NCBI RefSeq assembly: GCF_900182645.1 | Contig: NZ_FXTA01000002.1 | Location: 1,054,001-1,118,000, forward strand | From: Flavobacterium resistens | GTDB taxonomy: Bacteria; Bacteroidota; Bacteroidia; Flavobacteriales; Flavobacteriaceae | Direction: 5' to 3' | Length of the DNA stretch: 64,000 nt | Shown here: one piece after another, positions 51,620 through 60,669 of the stretch | Position numbering within the stretch: the stretch's first letter is position 1 | How the letters are laid out: each line of letters begins with the position of its first letter | Translations under genes and position numbers: made by a program | Notes under the pieces: generated by a model | Told to the model about the DNA's origin: nothing | What the model saw: only the letters and a program-made list of their open reading frames with translations | Database searches by the model: none

Positions 51620-54376
51620 ATGACCAGGTATTTTTCTTATTTATTGTTTTTTCTTTTTTGCGTCGTCGCTAATGCACAAAATGATATTATCATTAAAGGA
51701 ACTGTTGTTGATCTTAACACACAAGTTCCGCTTGAAATGGCGACCGTATATTTTACAACCGTTAAAGATTCTGCTGTAATCGAATATGCTACTACTGATA
51801 AAAACGGAGTTTTCAGAATAAATACAAAAAAAATCAACAAACCTGTTTTCCTGAAAGTCAATTATATGGGATATCAGACTTTTGTTGAAGAACAGAAAGA
51901 ACTTGTTGAAAGCAAGGATTTCGGGAAATTATATTTGGCCGAAAATATTAATGCTTTGGAAAATGTTGTCATTAAAACCGAAGCGCCACCAGTTGCCGTT
52001 AAAAAAGATACTTTAGAATTTAATGCTTCGGCTTTTAAAGTAAGGCCAGATGCCAATGTCGAAAATTTATTAAAACAATTGCCCGGCGTTGATGTTGATA
52101 ATGACGGAAAAGTCACGGTAAATGGGCGGGAAGTCACTCAGTTTTTAGTCAACGGAAAAGCATTTTTTGATAAAGACGGACAGATGTTATTGAAAAATAT
52201 GCCGGCCGAAATCATTAAAAAAGTTCAGGTTTCAGATTTTAAAACCAAAAAAGAAGAACTGGCAAAACAGGAATCAAGTTCAGATAATTCCTCTATTAAC
52301 TTCACGATTGACGAAAAGAAAAATAAAGGTTTCTTTGGAAAAGCGCTTGCGGGTTACGGTTCTGATGATCGTTATGAAAGCAGTCTGATTATGAATTTCT
52401 TCAATAATAATCAGAAAATTAGCGTTTTGGCTTCTTCTAATAATATCAATTCGACTGGTTTTTCGATGGATGATGTTTTTGATAATATGGGAGGTGGACG
52501 AAATAATAACGCCAATCAAGGAAGTACTACAAGTGGAAAAGGAATTATTCAGTCAAATCTGGCTGGAATTAATTATTCTGATGAATGGTTTAAGGATTTC
52601 TCAGCTTCTGGGAGTTATAATTTTTCAAATAATATAACGAACAATGACAGCAAAGCAAATCAATTGAGCTTTTTGCCGACAGGAAATATTGTGACGGAAT
52701 CAGATGCCAAAACGAGAACTGAAAATACCGGAAATAAAGCCAATTTTGAGTTCGAGTACAAACTTGATCCGAGTACGCGAATTGTTTTTACGCCAAAATT
52801 TAATCAGACACGAGTTGATAGTGATTCAGATTCATCAAGCTCTTCTCAAGATGAAAATGGCCAGGCATTAAATGAAAGTACGGCCGTTTCTCGCCGAGAA
52901 AACACAACGACTAATTTTGCCAATACTTTAAATTTCAATAAAGCATTTGAGAAAAAAAATCGTAACCTGAGTTTCGTTTTTGATAATAACAATACAGATG
53001 CTATTACGGATGCATTGAATGTTTCAGAAACAATTTTTTATCAGGATAATAAACCAAATGATAAACGAAATCAGACGACAAGAAATGATAATGTCAATGA
53101 TGCTTATTCTTTAGATATTGAATATACGGAGCCGATTACAGATTCTTTAAGAATCAGATTTGGTTCTGATTTTGATTGGCAAAACGAAATAAAAGATCAA
53201 AAAACATTTGATTATGATGCTGATACGCAATCGTATTCTCAAGTAAATGAGTCTTTGACGACTTATACAACGTCGAAACAAAATTCGGTGAGCCCGAAAG
53301 TTGGAATTACGCTTCAAAAGAACAAATACACCATAAATCTGGATACAAAAACCTCGATTATTGATTATGATAATCATGCTTTTTATTTGGGTAAACCAAC
53401 AGATTTGAATCAGAAATATGCTTTGCCATATGCGACAGCTCAATTTCGATATAAGTTCAGCCGTTCAAAGAATATGACTTTTAAATACGATTATTCGAAT
53501 GCGCTTCCGGCCTCGAGCTTTTTATTGCCAGTTGCAAATTTGAGCAATCCATTGAATACGATTATAGGAAACCCGAATCTGACGCCAATAGAAAAAAGCA
53601 GTGCAAATTTTAGTTTCAGAAATTTTGATTTCCGAACACGTTCTGGTTACAGCGTGTATGCAAGAGGAGATTATTATTCTAATGATATTTCTTCTACTTC
53701 ATTTTATGATGACAGTGGGAAAAGAACGACAACATACGTGAATATATCAGATACCTACACCTTTACTGTTGGCGGAAACTGGAATCAATCGATTAAGAAA
53801 GATGCAAATACTTTTCGATATGGTTTGCAGTTGAACGGAACTTACAGTTTTGATAAAGGTTTTACAAATGGAGTTATGTACAATGCAAAAGGTACTGCAG
53901 TAACGCCAAAAGTATATTTGTCATATGAATATGGAGAATTGCTTGTTATTGCGCCTTCGTACAGTTTGTCATACAATGAAACAAAATATGAAAACTACAC
54001 TCGCGATGCAACTTCAAATGTCGTACACCGAATCAATTTGCAGACGACGAGTTATTGGCCGGCTAAATTTATTTTTGGTAATGACTTTGGATACACTTAT
54101 AATTCTAATATTTCGAGTGATTTCAAAAAGGACTTCTACTTATGGAACACGAGTTTGTCTTACGGATTTTTGGATAAAAAACTTTATGCAAAAGTTAAAG
54201 TCTATGACGTTTTGAATCAAAATCTAAGTGCTACCAGAACGATTTCGGCAACATCGATCCGAGATGAAGAAAACACCGTTTTAAAAAGATATATCATGTT
54301 TTCATTGGCCTATAAAATTGGAAATTTTGCAGGAAATGAAAAGAGTAAGAGAAGAGGCCGAGAAAGAGAGGAGTAG
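51620..54376 (+). CDS. Outer-membrane beta-barrel family protein (TonB-dependent-receptor-like)
   Basis: 918 residues from the ATG at 51620, where a signal peptide begins (TRYFSYLLFFLFCVVANAQ); the frame from 51584 adds 12 residues before it. A carboxypeptidase-regulatory-like domain (about 22-105) and a plug-like region (NVENLLKQLPGVDVDNDGKVTVNGREV) precede a long beta-barrel rich in Asn, Ser and aromatics, as in the OMP beta-barrel family. The protein ends with a Lys/Arg-rich stretch instead of a terminal aromatic. The ligand is unknown. Confidence 0.85.
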   Translation: MTRYFSYLLFFLFCVVANAQNDIIIKGTVVDLNTQVPLEMATVYFTTVKDSAVIEYATTDKNGVFRINTKKINKPVFLKVNYMGYQTFVEEQKELVESKDFGKLYLAENINALENVVIKTEAPPVAVKKDTLEFNASAFKVRPDANVENLLKQLPGVDVDNDGKVTVNGREVTQFLVNGKAFFDKDGQMLLKNMPAEIIKKVQVSDFKTKKEELAKQESSSDNSSINFTIDEKKNKGFFGKALAGYGSDDRYESSLIMNFFNNNQKISVLASSNNINSTGFSMDDVFDNMGGGRNNNANQGSTTSGKGIIQSNLAGINYSDEWFKDFSASGSYNFSNNITNNDSKANQLSFLPTGNIVTESDAKTRTENTGNKANFEFEYKLDPSTRIVFTPKFNQTRVDSDSDSSSSSQDENGQALNESTAVSRRENTTTNFANTLNFNKAFEKKNRNLSFVFDNNNTDAITDALNVSETIFYQDNKPNDKRNQTTRNDNVNDAYSLDIEYTEPITDSLRIRFGSDFDWQNEIKDQKTFDYDADTQSYSQVNESLTTYTTSKQNSVSPKVGITLQKNKYTINLDTKTSIIDYDNHAFYLGKPTDLNQKYALPYATAQFRYKFSRSKNMTFKYDYSNALPASSFLLPVANLSNPLNTIIGNPNLTPIEKSSANFSFRNFDFRTRSGYSVYARGDYYSNDISSTSFYDDSGKRTTTYVNISDTYTFTVGGNWNQSIKKDANTFRYGLQLNGTYSFDKGFTNGVMYNAKGTAVTPKVYLSYEYGELLVIAPSYSLSYNETKYENYTRDATSNVVHRINLQTTSYWPAKFIFGNDFGYTYNSNISSDFKKDFYLWNTSLSYGFLDKKLYAKVKVYDVLNQNLSATRTISATSIRDEENTVLKRYIMFSLAYKIGNFAGNEKSKRRGREREE

Positions 54377-54433
54377 GTTTTGTCTTTCTGAAGAGACGTG
54401 TGTTGGCGCGTCTCTTTTAAGGCTTTTTTTTTT

Positions 54434-54565
54434 AAGATGCTAAGGTACTAAGGTGCTGAGGTTTTGAAAAAGTGTATAAATCAAACTTTATTTGATTTAT
54501 ACGCTTTTTTTTTATCACTACATATAAAGCCTTAGCATCTTAGAAGCTTAGCACCTTAGAACCTT
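54434..54565. repeat. Intergenic inverted repeat of CTAAG/CTTAG words
   Basis: The left arm (54434-54463) is a tandem run of 10-base words such as GATGCTAAGG; the right arm (54527-54565) is the same in complement. An inner perfect hairpin (54473-54484 with 54490-54501) sits between. It lies between two convergent genes and ends at the stop codon of the second. Confidence 0.75.
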
Positions 54566-55293
54566 CTGTCTATTCGATGATAAACAGTAAAACGAATAAT
54601 ATCCCTGTCATAAAAATCTACACCACTGGCACGTCTTTGAAAGTTTTTTAGATAACCCAATTCTAGTCCGATATTTGGATTAAAATGATAGCGAAGTGCT
54701 ACGTAAAATCTGTTTTGATCAAAAGTATTCAGTTTGTTGTCTTTTCCAAAATTGAACATAACTTCGTCAGAAATTGTGCCTTTTAAACTTCTGTTTTCTT
54801 TTTTCCAAAGATCAAAAGTCGACTGCAATCTATAACGAAACCTTAAGGCAAAAGAGAAATCAACTAGGAATTCTGTTCTTGAAGCCTTTTCGATAAAACG
54901 TTCTTCAAGCTGAAAACGATTGTGGAAAGTGATTTTCCCAATATCGTTAATCAAAGTAATATCTTGCTGAATTCGATATTCTGGAATCGAGAAATCAGGA
55001 TCAATATTGGGATTTTGTGTATTTACATTAAAAAAAGCAAGTCCGCCTCCTAAATCTACAAGTTTGCTTGCTCGATATCGACCCTGAACTCTGACAACAA
55101 AAAGATTTTCATGAACCGGATTTAAAAAAGCCCGATTATCAAATTCCGAATGGAGTGCCCATTTTTCGGATAAAGGCAAAATGTTATAATAACGAATCCA
55201 GGCTAAAGTCTGCTGGTCGGTTTTCTTTTCATTTTGCGCCGATAAATTTGTGCTAATTAAGCCAAGTAGGAACAGTAATTTGAAAAACTTCAT
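54556..55293 (-). CDS. DUF2490 domain outer-membrane-like protein
   Basis: 245 residues with a signal peptide (MKFFKLLFLLGLISTNLSAQ). The mature protein is almost all amphipathic beta strands (WALHSEFDNRAFL, FVVRVQGRYR, FRYRLQSTFDLW, FYVALRYHFN), ends in an aromatic residue, and matches the DUF2490 plan, a predicted small beta-barrel. The function is unknown. Confidence 0.8.
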   Translation of the reverse strand: MKFFKLLFLLGLISTNLSAQNEKKTDQQTLAWIRYYNILPLSEKWALHSEFDNRAFLNPVHENLFVVRVQGRYRASKLVDLGGGLAFFNVNTQNPNIDPDFSIPEYRIQQDITLINDIGKITFHNRFQLEERFIEKASRTEFLVDFSFALRFRYRLQSTFDLWKKENRSLKGTISDEVMFNFGKDNKLNTFDQNRFYVALRYHFNPNIGLELGYLKNFQRRASGVDFYDRDIIRFTVYHRIDRRF

Positions 55294-55397
55294 CTAATCT
55301 CCATAAATTCAGGTTGCGAATATATAGAAATCAGGGTTGATTCAGTGCAGATTAAAATTTGGTTTCAATACTATTTTGTGATTTCAAAGCATAAAAA

Positions 55398-55428
55398 AAC
55401 GAGGCAAGTTTTTTAAACCGGCCTCGTT
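55398..55428 (-). terminator. Terminator after the TonB receptor gene
   Basis: AACGAGGC (55398-55405) and GCCTCGTT (55421-55428), flanked by an A run (T run on the minus strand). Confidence 0.75.
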
Positions 55429-55459
55429 ATAATAATTTTAAACAAACTAACTTAACCGC

Positions 55460-58006
55460 TTACAGCGAATATTTTAAAGTAACTCCGTAAGTTCTTTGAT
55501 CACCAATAACTCCTGCATATTGTCCTGCGTTACCACCTGCAGGCAATAATTGCTCGTAGTAATCTTTATTGAATAAGTTGCGTCCCCAGAAGTGAACAGA
55601 TAAACCTTGAGAAGCACGGAAACCCAAACGTGCATTAAAAATAGCATATCCTGGTACAACTAAATATTTTGAAGCCGAAGGGCTTGAAGAGAATTCAGAA
55701 CGTGCATAAGAATCAACAGCTACAAATATTTTTCCTCTATTTCCAAAGAATGTTGCATTGTCTGAAAGTTCTCCACCCAATGATCCTGCCCATCTTGAAG
55801 CTCCTGGCAAATCAGTTCCAGAAACATCTTTGAAAGATACCGATGCACCAGTTTCTTCTAGTGGAAGCGGCGCATTTGTAAATTTCACATATTTTCCGTC
55901 AGTATAAGTTGCAGCAGCATTTACTGTTAAGTGTGAGCTAAATACGAAACTTGCATCTAATTCTGCACCTCTTACACGTACTTTATCAGCATTTGCAAGG
56001 TATCCACGGTTTACACCTAATTCAGCAGCCTGAACGTTTGTTTGGAAATCTTTAATATCTGTATTGAAGAACGTCAAGTTGAAAATCGAATTTTTAAAAG
56101 GAGAAGTTTTTACTCCAACTTCATAATGATTTACTTTTTCAGGTTTGATTACAGCAAGATCAAGTAGCGGATTTCCTTTTGAATCTGTTGGAAGTCCGGC
56201 AACGTTTACACCAACTGGTTTGTAGCTTTTTGCATAAGTTGCATAAGCATTGATTTTATCTGTAACCTTATAAGTTAAAGTCAAGTTTCCTGAGAAATCT
56301 GTATTGTCTGTACTTGAATCAAAAGCCTGGTCAGAGTAAACTGATTTTTTCAAAGCAATCAATGCAGGATCATTAGTTTGTAAACCTCCGTAAGTTAAAC
56401 GGCTGTAATGAGCATCTTTTTTATCAAAGTTATATCTTAAACCTGGTAAAACATGCAAGCGTTCTGTAATTGCCCAGTCAATTTGTCCAAATACTGCAGC
56501 GCTTGAAGCTCTGATTCTAGCATCAGTTTTGATTCCGTAACCTTCAAAAAGACCTGGAGTTTTCCATAATGGACTAGTAGAACTTTGTGCGAATCTCCAT
56601 TGTGCATTTCCAGATTCTTCTGTTCCATCTGTTTGAGAAGTTTGATCGATGAAGAATACTCCCGCAACACCACTAACTTTAGAAGTTAATTGACCTGCAT
56701 AACGAACCTCTTGAGTTACCTGAGTTTGTCTTGTTGGATTTTGAGATTTTGCCAATACTTGCAATCCTGTAAAATCCCTGTCATTTGATGGATCCCAGTT
56801 CCAGAATCTCCAAGCTGTAGTTGAAGTTAATGTTCCTGGTCCAACTTTTGTGTCAATATTAAGCGAAATACCTCCCATATCCTGATTAGATCTCCAAGGA
56901 GTATCTTGATCAATTTTACGGTCAAAAGCATTTAAACTTGGTAATTGATAATTTAAATCTTTGATAATAGCATCAAATTGACGGTAAGCGGCTCTTTGAG
57001 TAGGAGCAACGCCTGCTACAACCTGCGCATATCCATCAGGACGCTGTGTTGTAATATCTGCTGCTAAAATAATATTAGTATTTACAGATGGAGTCCAAAG
57101 CAATTGACCTCTAATACCTTGGTTGTTTAATGTATTTGTTGGTCTTCCAGTTGCTACGTTGTCAATCAATCCATCTCTTTGTGTTCCTGAAAAAGAGATT
57201 CTTCCAGCAACTTTTTTACCTAAGGCACCTGTTACAGATGCTTTAGCTTGTAAAAAGTTATAGTTTCCGTAACTAACTTCAAAATCTGCTCCTGTTGAAA
57301 AACTTGGTTTTCTTGTAGTAATATTGAAAGCACCAGAAGTAGTGTTTTTTCCAAATAATGATCCTTGTGGCCCACGTAAAACCTCAATTTGCTCCACATC
57401 AATAAAGTCTAAAGTTGTTGCTGCCGGACGAGCATAATAAACACCGTCAACATAAAAACCAACTCCTGGATCGATTCCGTCATTTGTTAATCCGAATGGA
57501 GAACCTAAACTACGAATGTTGATTCCTGTATTTCTTGGATTTGAAGAATAAAGTTGTACTGAAGGAACAAGTTCTTTAATACGGTTAACATTAAAAGCTC
57601 CTGTTTGTTCTGCTTGTTTTCCTGTAATTACAGAAATTGCAATTGGCACATCCTGAACTTTTTCGATTCTGCGTCGTGAAGAAACAACAACTTCAACAAG
57701 AGCATTTTCTTCATTTAAAACAATTTGTAATGGAGTTGCAGGCAAATCATCGATTTCTAACTCAGTAGTTTTATAACCAACATATTGAATTAAAAGTGTT
57801 ACTGGAAGTTTTCCTTTAGTATCGATAGTAAATTTTCCTGAAGCGTCAGTAATTGTATTTATAGTAGTTCCTTTAATTACAACATTTGCAGCTTCTAATG
57901 GAGTATTTTCAGTTGTTTTAACGACACCTTCTATTTTTTGTGCAAATGAGATTGAAAAAGTTAAAACAGATAATATTGTAAGTATATTTTTAATCGAATT
58001 TTTCAT
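55460..58006 (-). CDS. TonB-dependent receptor
   Basis: 848 residues: signal peptide (about 1-22), carboxypeptidase-like regulatory domain (about 24-105), TonB box region, plug (about 120-230: VPIAISVITGKQAEQTG, GVYYARPAATTLDF, IEVLRGPQGSLFGKN) and a 22-strand-type barrel ending YGVTLKYSL. The plug and barrel resemble siderophore-type receptors rather than SusC. Upstream are an Rrf2 regulator and a leader ORF ending Cys-Met-Met-Cys-Met-Cys, which points to control by sulfur or redox state; the ligand may be a sulfur source (inference). Confidence 0.92.
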   Translation of the reverse strand: MKNSIKNILTILSVLTFSISFAQKIEGVVKTTENTPLEAANVVIKGTTINTITDASGKFTIDTKGKLPVTLLIQYVGYKTTELEIDDLPATPLQIVLNEENALVEVVVSSRRRIEKVQDVPIAISVITGKQAEQTGAFNVNRIKELVPSVQLYSSNPRNTGINIRSLGSPFGLTNDGIDPGVGFYVDGVYYARPAATTLDFIDVEQIEVLRGPQGSLFGKNTTSGAFNITTRKPSFSTGADFEVSYGNYNFLQAKASVTGALGKKVAGRISFSGTQRDGLIDNVATGRPTNTLNNQGIRGQLLWTPSVNTNIILAADITTQRPDGYAQVVAGVAPTQRAAYRQFDAIIKDLNYQLPSLNAFDRKIDQDTPWRSNQDMGGISLNIDTKVGPGTLTSTTAWRFWNWDPSNDRDFTGLQVLAKSQNPTRQTQVTQEVRYAGQLTSKVSGVAGVFFIDQTSQTDGTEESGNAQWRFAQSSTSPLWKTPGLFEGYGIKTDARIRASSAAVFGQIDWAITERLHVLPGLRYNFDKKDAHYSRLTYGGLQTNDPALIALKKSVYSDQAFDSSTDNTDFSGNLTLTYKVTDKINAYATYAKSYKPVGVNVAGLPTDSKGNPLLDLAVIKPEKVNHYEVGVKTSPFKNSIFNLTFFNTDIKDFQTNVQAAELGVNRGYLANADKVRVRGAELDASFVFSSHLTVNAAATYTDGKYVKFTNAPLPLEETGASVSFKDVSGTDLPGASRWAGSLGGELSDNATFFGNRGKIFVAVDSYARSEFSSSPSASKYLVVPGYAIFNARLGFRASQGLSVHFWGRNLFNKDYYEQLLPAGGNAGQYAGVIGDQRTYGVTLKYSL

Positions 58007-58057
58007 TTTTATATTAAGTATATATGATTAGTAGAGTTTATAATAAAATTTTTTTTA

Positions 58058-58168
58058 TCAACACATACACATCATACAGGAAATGCTTTTTGCAGTTTTG
58101 AACTGACTATTGGAATTTGTTTGCAAAAGACTTTTGGTTACGCCTAATAAACTGAAATGTTCTTTCAT
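58058..58168 (-). CDS. Leader ORF with Cys/Met-rich tail
   Basis: 36 codons from ATG (58168-58166) to TGA, beginning MKEHFSLLGVTK and ending SISCMMCMC. It lies between the Rrf2 gene and the TonB receptor, 51 bases before the receptor start. It has its own -7 box upstream. The last six sense codons are all Cys or Met, a design typical of leader peptides whose translation senses amino-acid supply. No other function is visible. Confidence 0.6.
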   Translation of the reverse strand: MKEHFSLLGVTKSLLQTNSNSQFKTAKSISCMMCMC

Positions 58169-58207
58169 GAGTTAAAAATTTGTAATTGGTTTGTTAATTA
58201 TTTTTGG

Positions 58208-58238
58208 CAAATATATACAAATTCTATTAAATCGATAG
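58208..58238 (-). promoter_or_regulatory. Promoter and candidate Rrf2 operator before the leader ORF
   Basis: On the minus strand CTATCGATTTAATAG (58238-58224) lies where a -33 box would be, followed by TATATTTG (58215-58208) as -7 box. The CTAT...ATAG arms are symmetric. The adjacent Rrf2 gene is the obvious candidate regulator. Confidence 0.5.
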
Positions 58239-58256
58239 GGTTTAGGGAATATTTTT

Positions 58257-58670
58257 TTATTTATTTACTAATGAGGCAATTGTGATGCCTTCCATTGCCT
58301 TCAAAGTTTTGTCTCTGATAAGCATTAAACCGTGACGCAGACTGCATTCAGACTCGGTTTTGCAATCAGAACAAGGCTCGTAAAAATTTAAAGAAGCGCA
58401 TGGCAAAAGTGCAATTGCACCGTCAAATAATCGGTGAATTTCTGCCAAAGTAATGTCGTTTTTAGATTTTATCAGATAATATCCGCCGAATTTTCCTTGC
58501 TTGCTGCTCACAAAACGTCCTCGTTTTAGATCCAATAAAATTTGCTCTAAAAACTTTTTAGGAATGTTAGCGCCATCAGCAATTTCTATAGTTCTAGAAA
58601 TGTGATTTTCGTCTTGTTCAGCTAAATAAAGTAAGGCCTTAAGGGCGTATTTTGCTTTATGTGATAACAT
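58257..58670 (-). CDS. Rrf2-family transcriptional regulator
   Basis: 137 residues. A winged helix at the N-terminus (HKAKYALKALLYLAEQ, ANIPKKFLEQILLDLKRGRFVSSKQGKFGGYYL) is the Rrf2/IscR/CymR pattern. The Cys cluster CASLNFYEPCSDCKTESEC (about residues 92-110) could hold an Fe-S cluster or sense thiols. It lies upstream of the leader ORF and TonB receptor on the same strand, which it probably controls. Confidence 0.88.
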   Translation of the reverse strand: MLSHKAKYALKALLYLAEQDENHISRTIEIADGANIPKKFLEQILLDLKRGRFVSSKQGKFGGYYLIKSKNDITLAEIHRLFDGAIALLPCASLNFYEPCSDCKTESECSLRHGLMLIRDKTLKAMEGITIASLVNK

Positions 58671-58748
58671 CTATGATTGAATTATGAATTGTAAATTTAA
58701 CTAAAATAATTTAGTAAACCTGAAACTTGAAATTAGAAACAAAATAAA

Positions 58749-59564
58749 TTACCAGCTTCCGCCTGAACCTCCACCAGAGAATCCGCCTCCGCCAAATCCA
58801 CCGCCGAAACCGCCGCCGCCAGATGATCCACCGCCGAACCCTCCAAAACCGCCTCCGCTACTTCTTCCAAGATTACTCAGAATGATAACATCAAGTAGGC
58901 TAGGACCTCCGCCGCTATTTCCAGAATTTCCTCCGCCACCTCTTTTATTGCGGGAAAGTAAAATTAATACTATTACCACAATGACGATAAATGGAAATAT
59001 AGGAAAGTCTTTTCCTTTAGATTGCTTGCGTTCGCTTTTATATTTGCCTTTAAACACATCAAAAAGAGCATCGGCACCTTTATCAAGTCCGCGATAATAA
59101 CTTCCTGCTTTAAATTCCGGGATAATAATATTTCGGGTAATTTCTCCTCCAATTCCTGCTGTTAAACGATCTTCTAATCCATAACCAGGAGAAATCCAGA
59201 TTCTTCTTTCGGCTTTAGCCAATAAAATCAAAACCCCGTTATCTTCTTTTGCTTGTCCAATTCCCCATGCATGAGCCCATTTTGGAGTAAGAATTCCAAT
59301 ATCTTCGCCTTTTAAGCTTTCAATAGTAATGACAACAATTTGAGTGGAAGTTGAATCAGAATAACGAATTAGTTTTTCTTCTAATTGTGTTTTTTCAGAA
59401 GCACTTAAAACATTGGCATAATCGTAAACAGAAGTTTGGAAATCAGGTTTTTTAGGAATGTCAAACTGAGCAAAAATAGTATTGCAAACAAAAAACGCGA
59501 TAAACAAAAAAGTAAACTGAAAAATTCTATTGGAATTTGAGATTGTATTTTTGGAATTTTTCAT
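58749..59564 (-). CDS. TPM-domain (YgcG-like) exported membrane protein
   Basis: 271 residues: signal peptide, TPM domain (about 40-165: VYDYANVLSASEKTQLEEKL, STQIVVITIESLKGEDIG, RRIWISPGYGLEDRL), one membrane helix (about 188-205, FPFIVIVVIVLILLSR) and a Gly/Ser-rich tail of GGG and GFGG units. This is the standard YgcG layout. It starts three bases after the stop of a second TPM gene, and LemA lies upstream, a conserved trio of unknown envelope function. Confidence 0.9.
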   Translation of the reverse strand: MKNSKNTISNSNRIFQFTFLFIAFFVCNTIFAQFDIPKKPDFQTSVYDYANVLSASEKTQLEEKLIRYSDSTSTQIVVITIESLKGEDIGILTPKWAHAWGIGQAKEDNGVLILLAKAERRIWISPGYGLEDRLTAGIGGEITRNIIIPEFKAGSYYRGLDKGADALFDVFKGKYKSERKQSKGKDFPIFPFIVIVVIVLILLSRNKRGGGGNSGNSGGGPSLLDVIILSNLGRSSGGGFGGFGGGSSGGGGFGGGFGGGGFSGGGSGGSW

Positions 59565-59567
59565 TAT

Positions 59568-60005
59568 TTATCCTTTTGAGATTTCGTTAGATAATTCGTT
59601 TGTGTCGCCTTCCGACCACGGAAAGTATTTTTTTAATTGTTCTCCGGCATTTGTAATTCCATCTACAATTCCTTGTTTAAAATTTCCAGATTTAAAATGA
59701 TTGCTCATGATGTCTTTGGTACAATCCCAAAAATCATCAGAAACCAAATCATTAATTCCTTTGTCTCCACAAATTACAAAGTTTTTATCTTCAACTGCGA
59801 AATAGAGCAATACGCCATTTTTTAGTTTGGTTTCATCCATTCGTAATTCATGAAAAACTTCTAAAGCTCGATCAAAATGAGCTTTAGAAGTTGTTTTTTC
59901 TATATGAACTCTAATTTCGCCAGAAGTATTTTTCTCGGCTACGCGAATAGCTTCAACAATTTCTTGTTCATCTTCTTTGGATAAAAAATCTTCTACTTGT
60001 GACAT
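59568..60005 (-). CDS. Soluble TPM-domain protein
   Basis: 145 residues without signal peptide. EIVEAIRVAEKNTSGEIRVHIE and NGVLLYFAVEDKNFVICGDKGIND are TPM-domain segments. It is the middle gene of the LemA-TPM-TPM set, three bases from the following gene. It is probably at the cytoplasmic face, or exported by another route; the function is unknown. Confidence 0.88.
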   Translation of the reverse strand: MSQVEDFLSKEDEQEIVEAIRVAEKNTSGEIRVHIEKTTSKAHFDRALEVFHELRMDETKLKNGVLLYFAVEDKNFVICGDKGINDLVSDDFWDCTKDIMSNHFKSGNFKQGIVDGITNAGEQLKKYFPWSEGDTNELSNEISKG

Positions 60006-60019
60006 GGAAATGATTTTAG

Positions 60020-60037
60020 TCCCGATAGCTATCGGGA
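60020..60037. repeat. Perfect palindrome TCCCGATAGCTATCGGGA
   Basis: An 18-base perfect palindrome, more GC-rich than its surroundings, sits between the LemA and TPM genes. Only one copy was noticed in the window. Confidence 0.7.
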
Positions 60038-60050
60038 TAGATTTTAGATT

Positions 60051-60635
60051 TTAGAATTTTACTTCAACTGGTTTGTCTGCTCCGGTAGAAGCCTCGAAGT
60101 ATGGTTTTTCTTTGTATTCGCTCAAGAACCAGTTGTTTGGAATTTTTAAAACATATCCGTTATAAGTTTGTACAGATTCGTTAAAACGAGTTCTAGCCGT
60201 TAAAATCTGATTTTCTGTACTTGCTAATTCGTCTTGCAATTTCAAGAAATTCTCGTTTGCTTTCAAAGTTGGATATTGTTCTACAGAAACCAATAATTTT
60301 GATAATGAAGAAGTTACACCGCTTTGAGCTTGGTTGAATTGTGCCAATTGCTCTGGAGTCACATTACTTGGATCAATAGTTACAGAAGTTGCTTTTGCAC
60401 GAGCTTCGATTACTGCTGTTAAAGTTGATTTTTCAAAATCAGCAGCACCTTTAACCGTGTTTACTAAATTTCCAATAAGGTCATTTCTTCTTTGGTAAGC
60501 TGTTTGTACGTTACCCCATTCTTTATTTACAGCTTGACTGTGCTGTAAGGCAGTATTTTTAATTCCAATTGACCAAAATGCGATAATAGCAATAAATGCG
60601 ATAAGAATTCCTACAGGGATTAACCACTTTTTCAT
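60051..60635 (-). CDS. LemA family protein
   Basis: 194 residues. One N-terminal membrane helix (WLIPVGILIAFIAIIAFW) is followed by the long helical LemA domain: NKEWGNVQTAYQRRNDLIGNLVNTVKG, YPTLKANENFLKLQDELASTENQI, ARTRFNESVQTYN. The match and length are typical. LemA proteins are envelope-anchored and usually lie beside TPM genes, as here. The function is not established. Confidence 0.93.
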   Translation of the reverse strand: MKKWLIPVGILIAFIAIIAFWSIGIKNTALQHSQAVNKEWGNVQTAYQRRNDLIGNLVNTVKGAADFEKSTLTAVIEARAKATSVTIDPSNVTPEQLAQFNQAQSGVTSSLSKLLVSVEQYPTLKANENFLKLQDELASTENQILTARTRFNESVQTYNGYVLKIPNNWFLSEYKEKPYFEASTGADKPVEVKF

Positions 60636-60669
60636 ATTTGTTTTGATTTAAGTTTATTTCTATTTTTAA

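Noticed and set aside
54434..54565. Regularly spaced short repeats as a possible CRISPR array
   Set aside because: The words are about 10 bases without unique spacers, arms are inverted relative to each other, and no cas gene is in the window.
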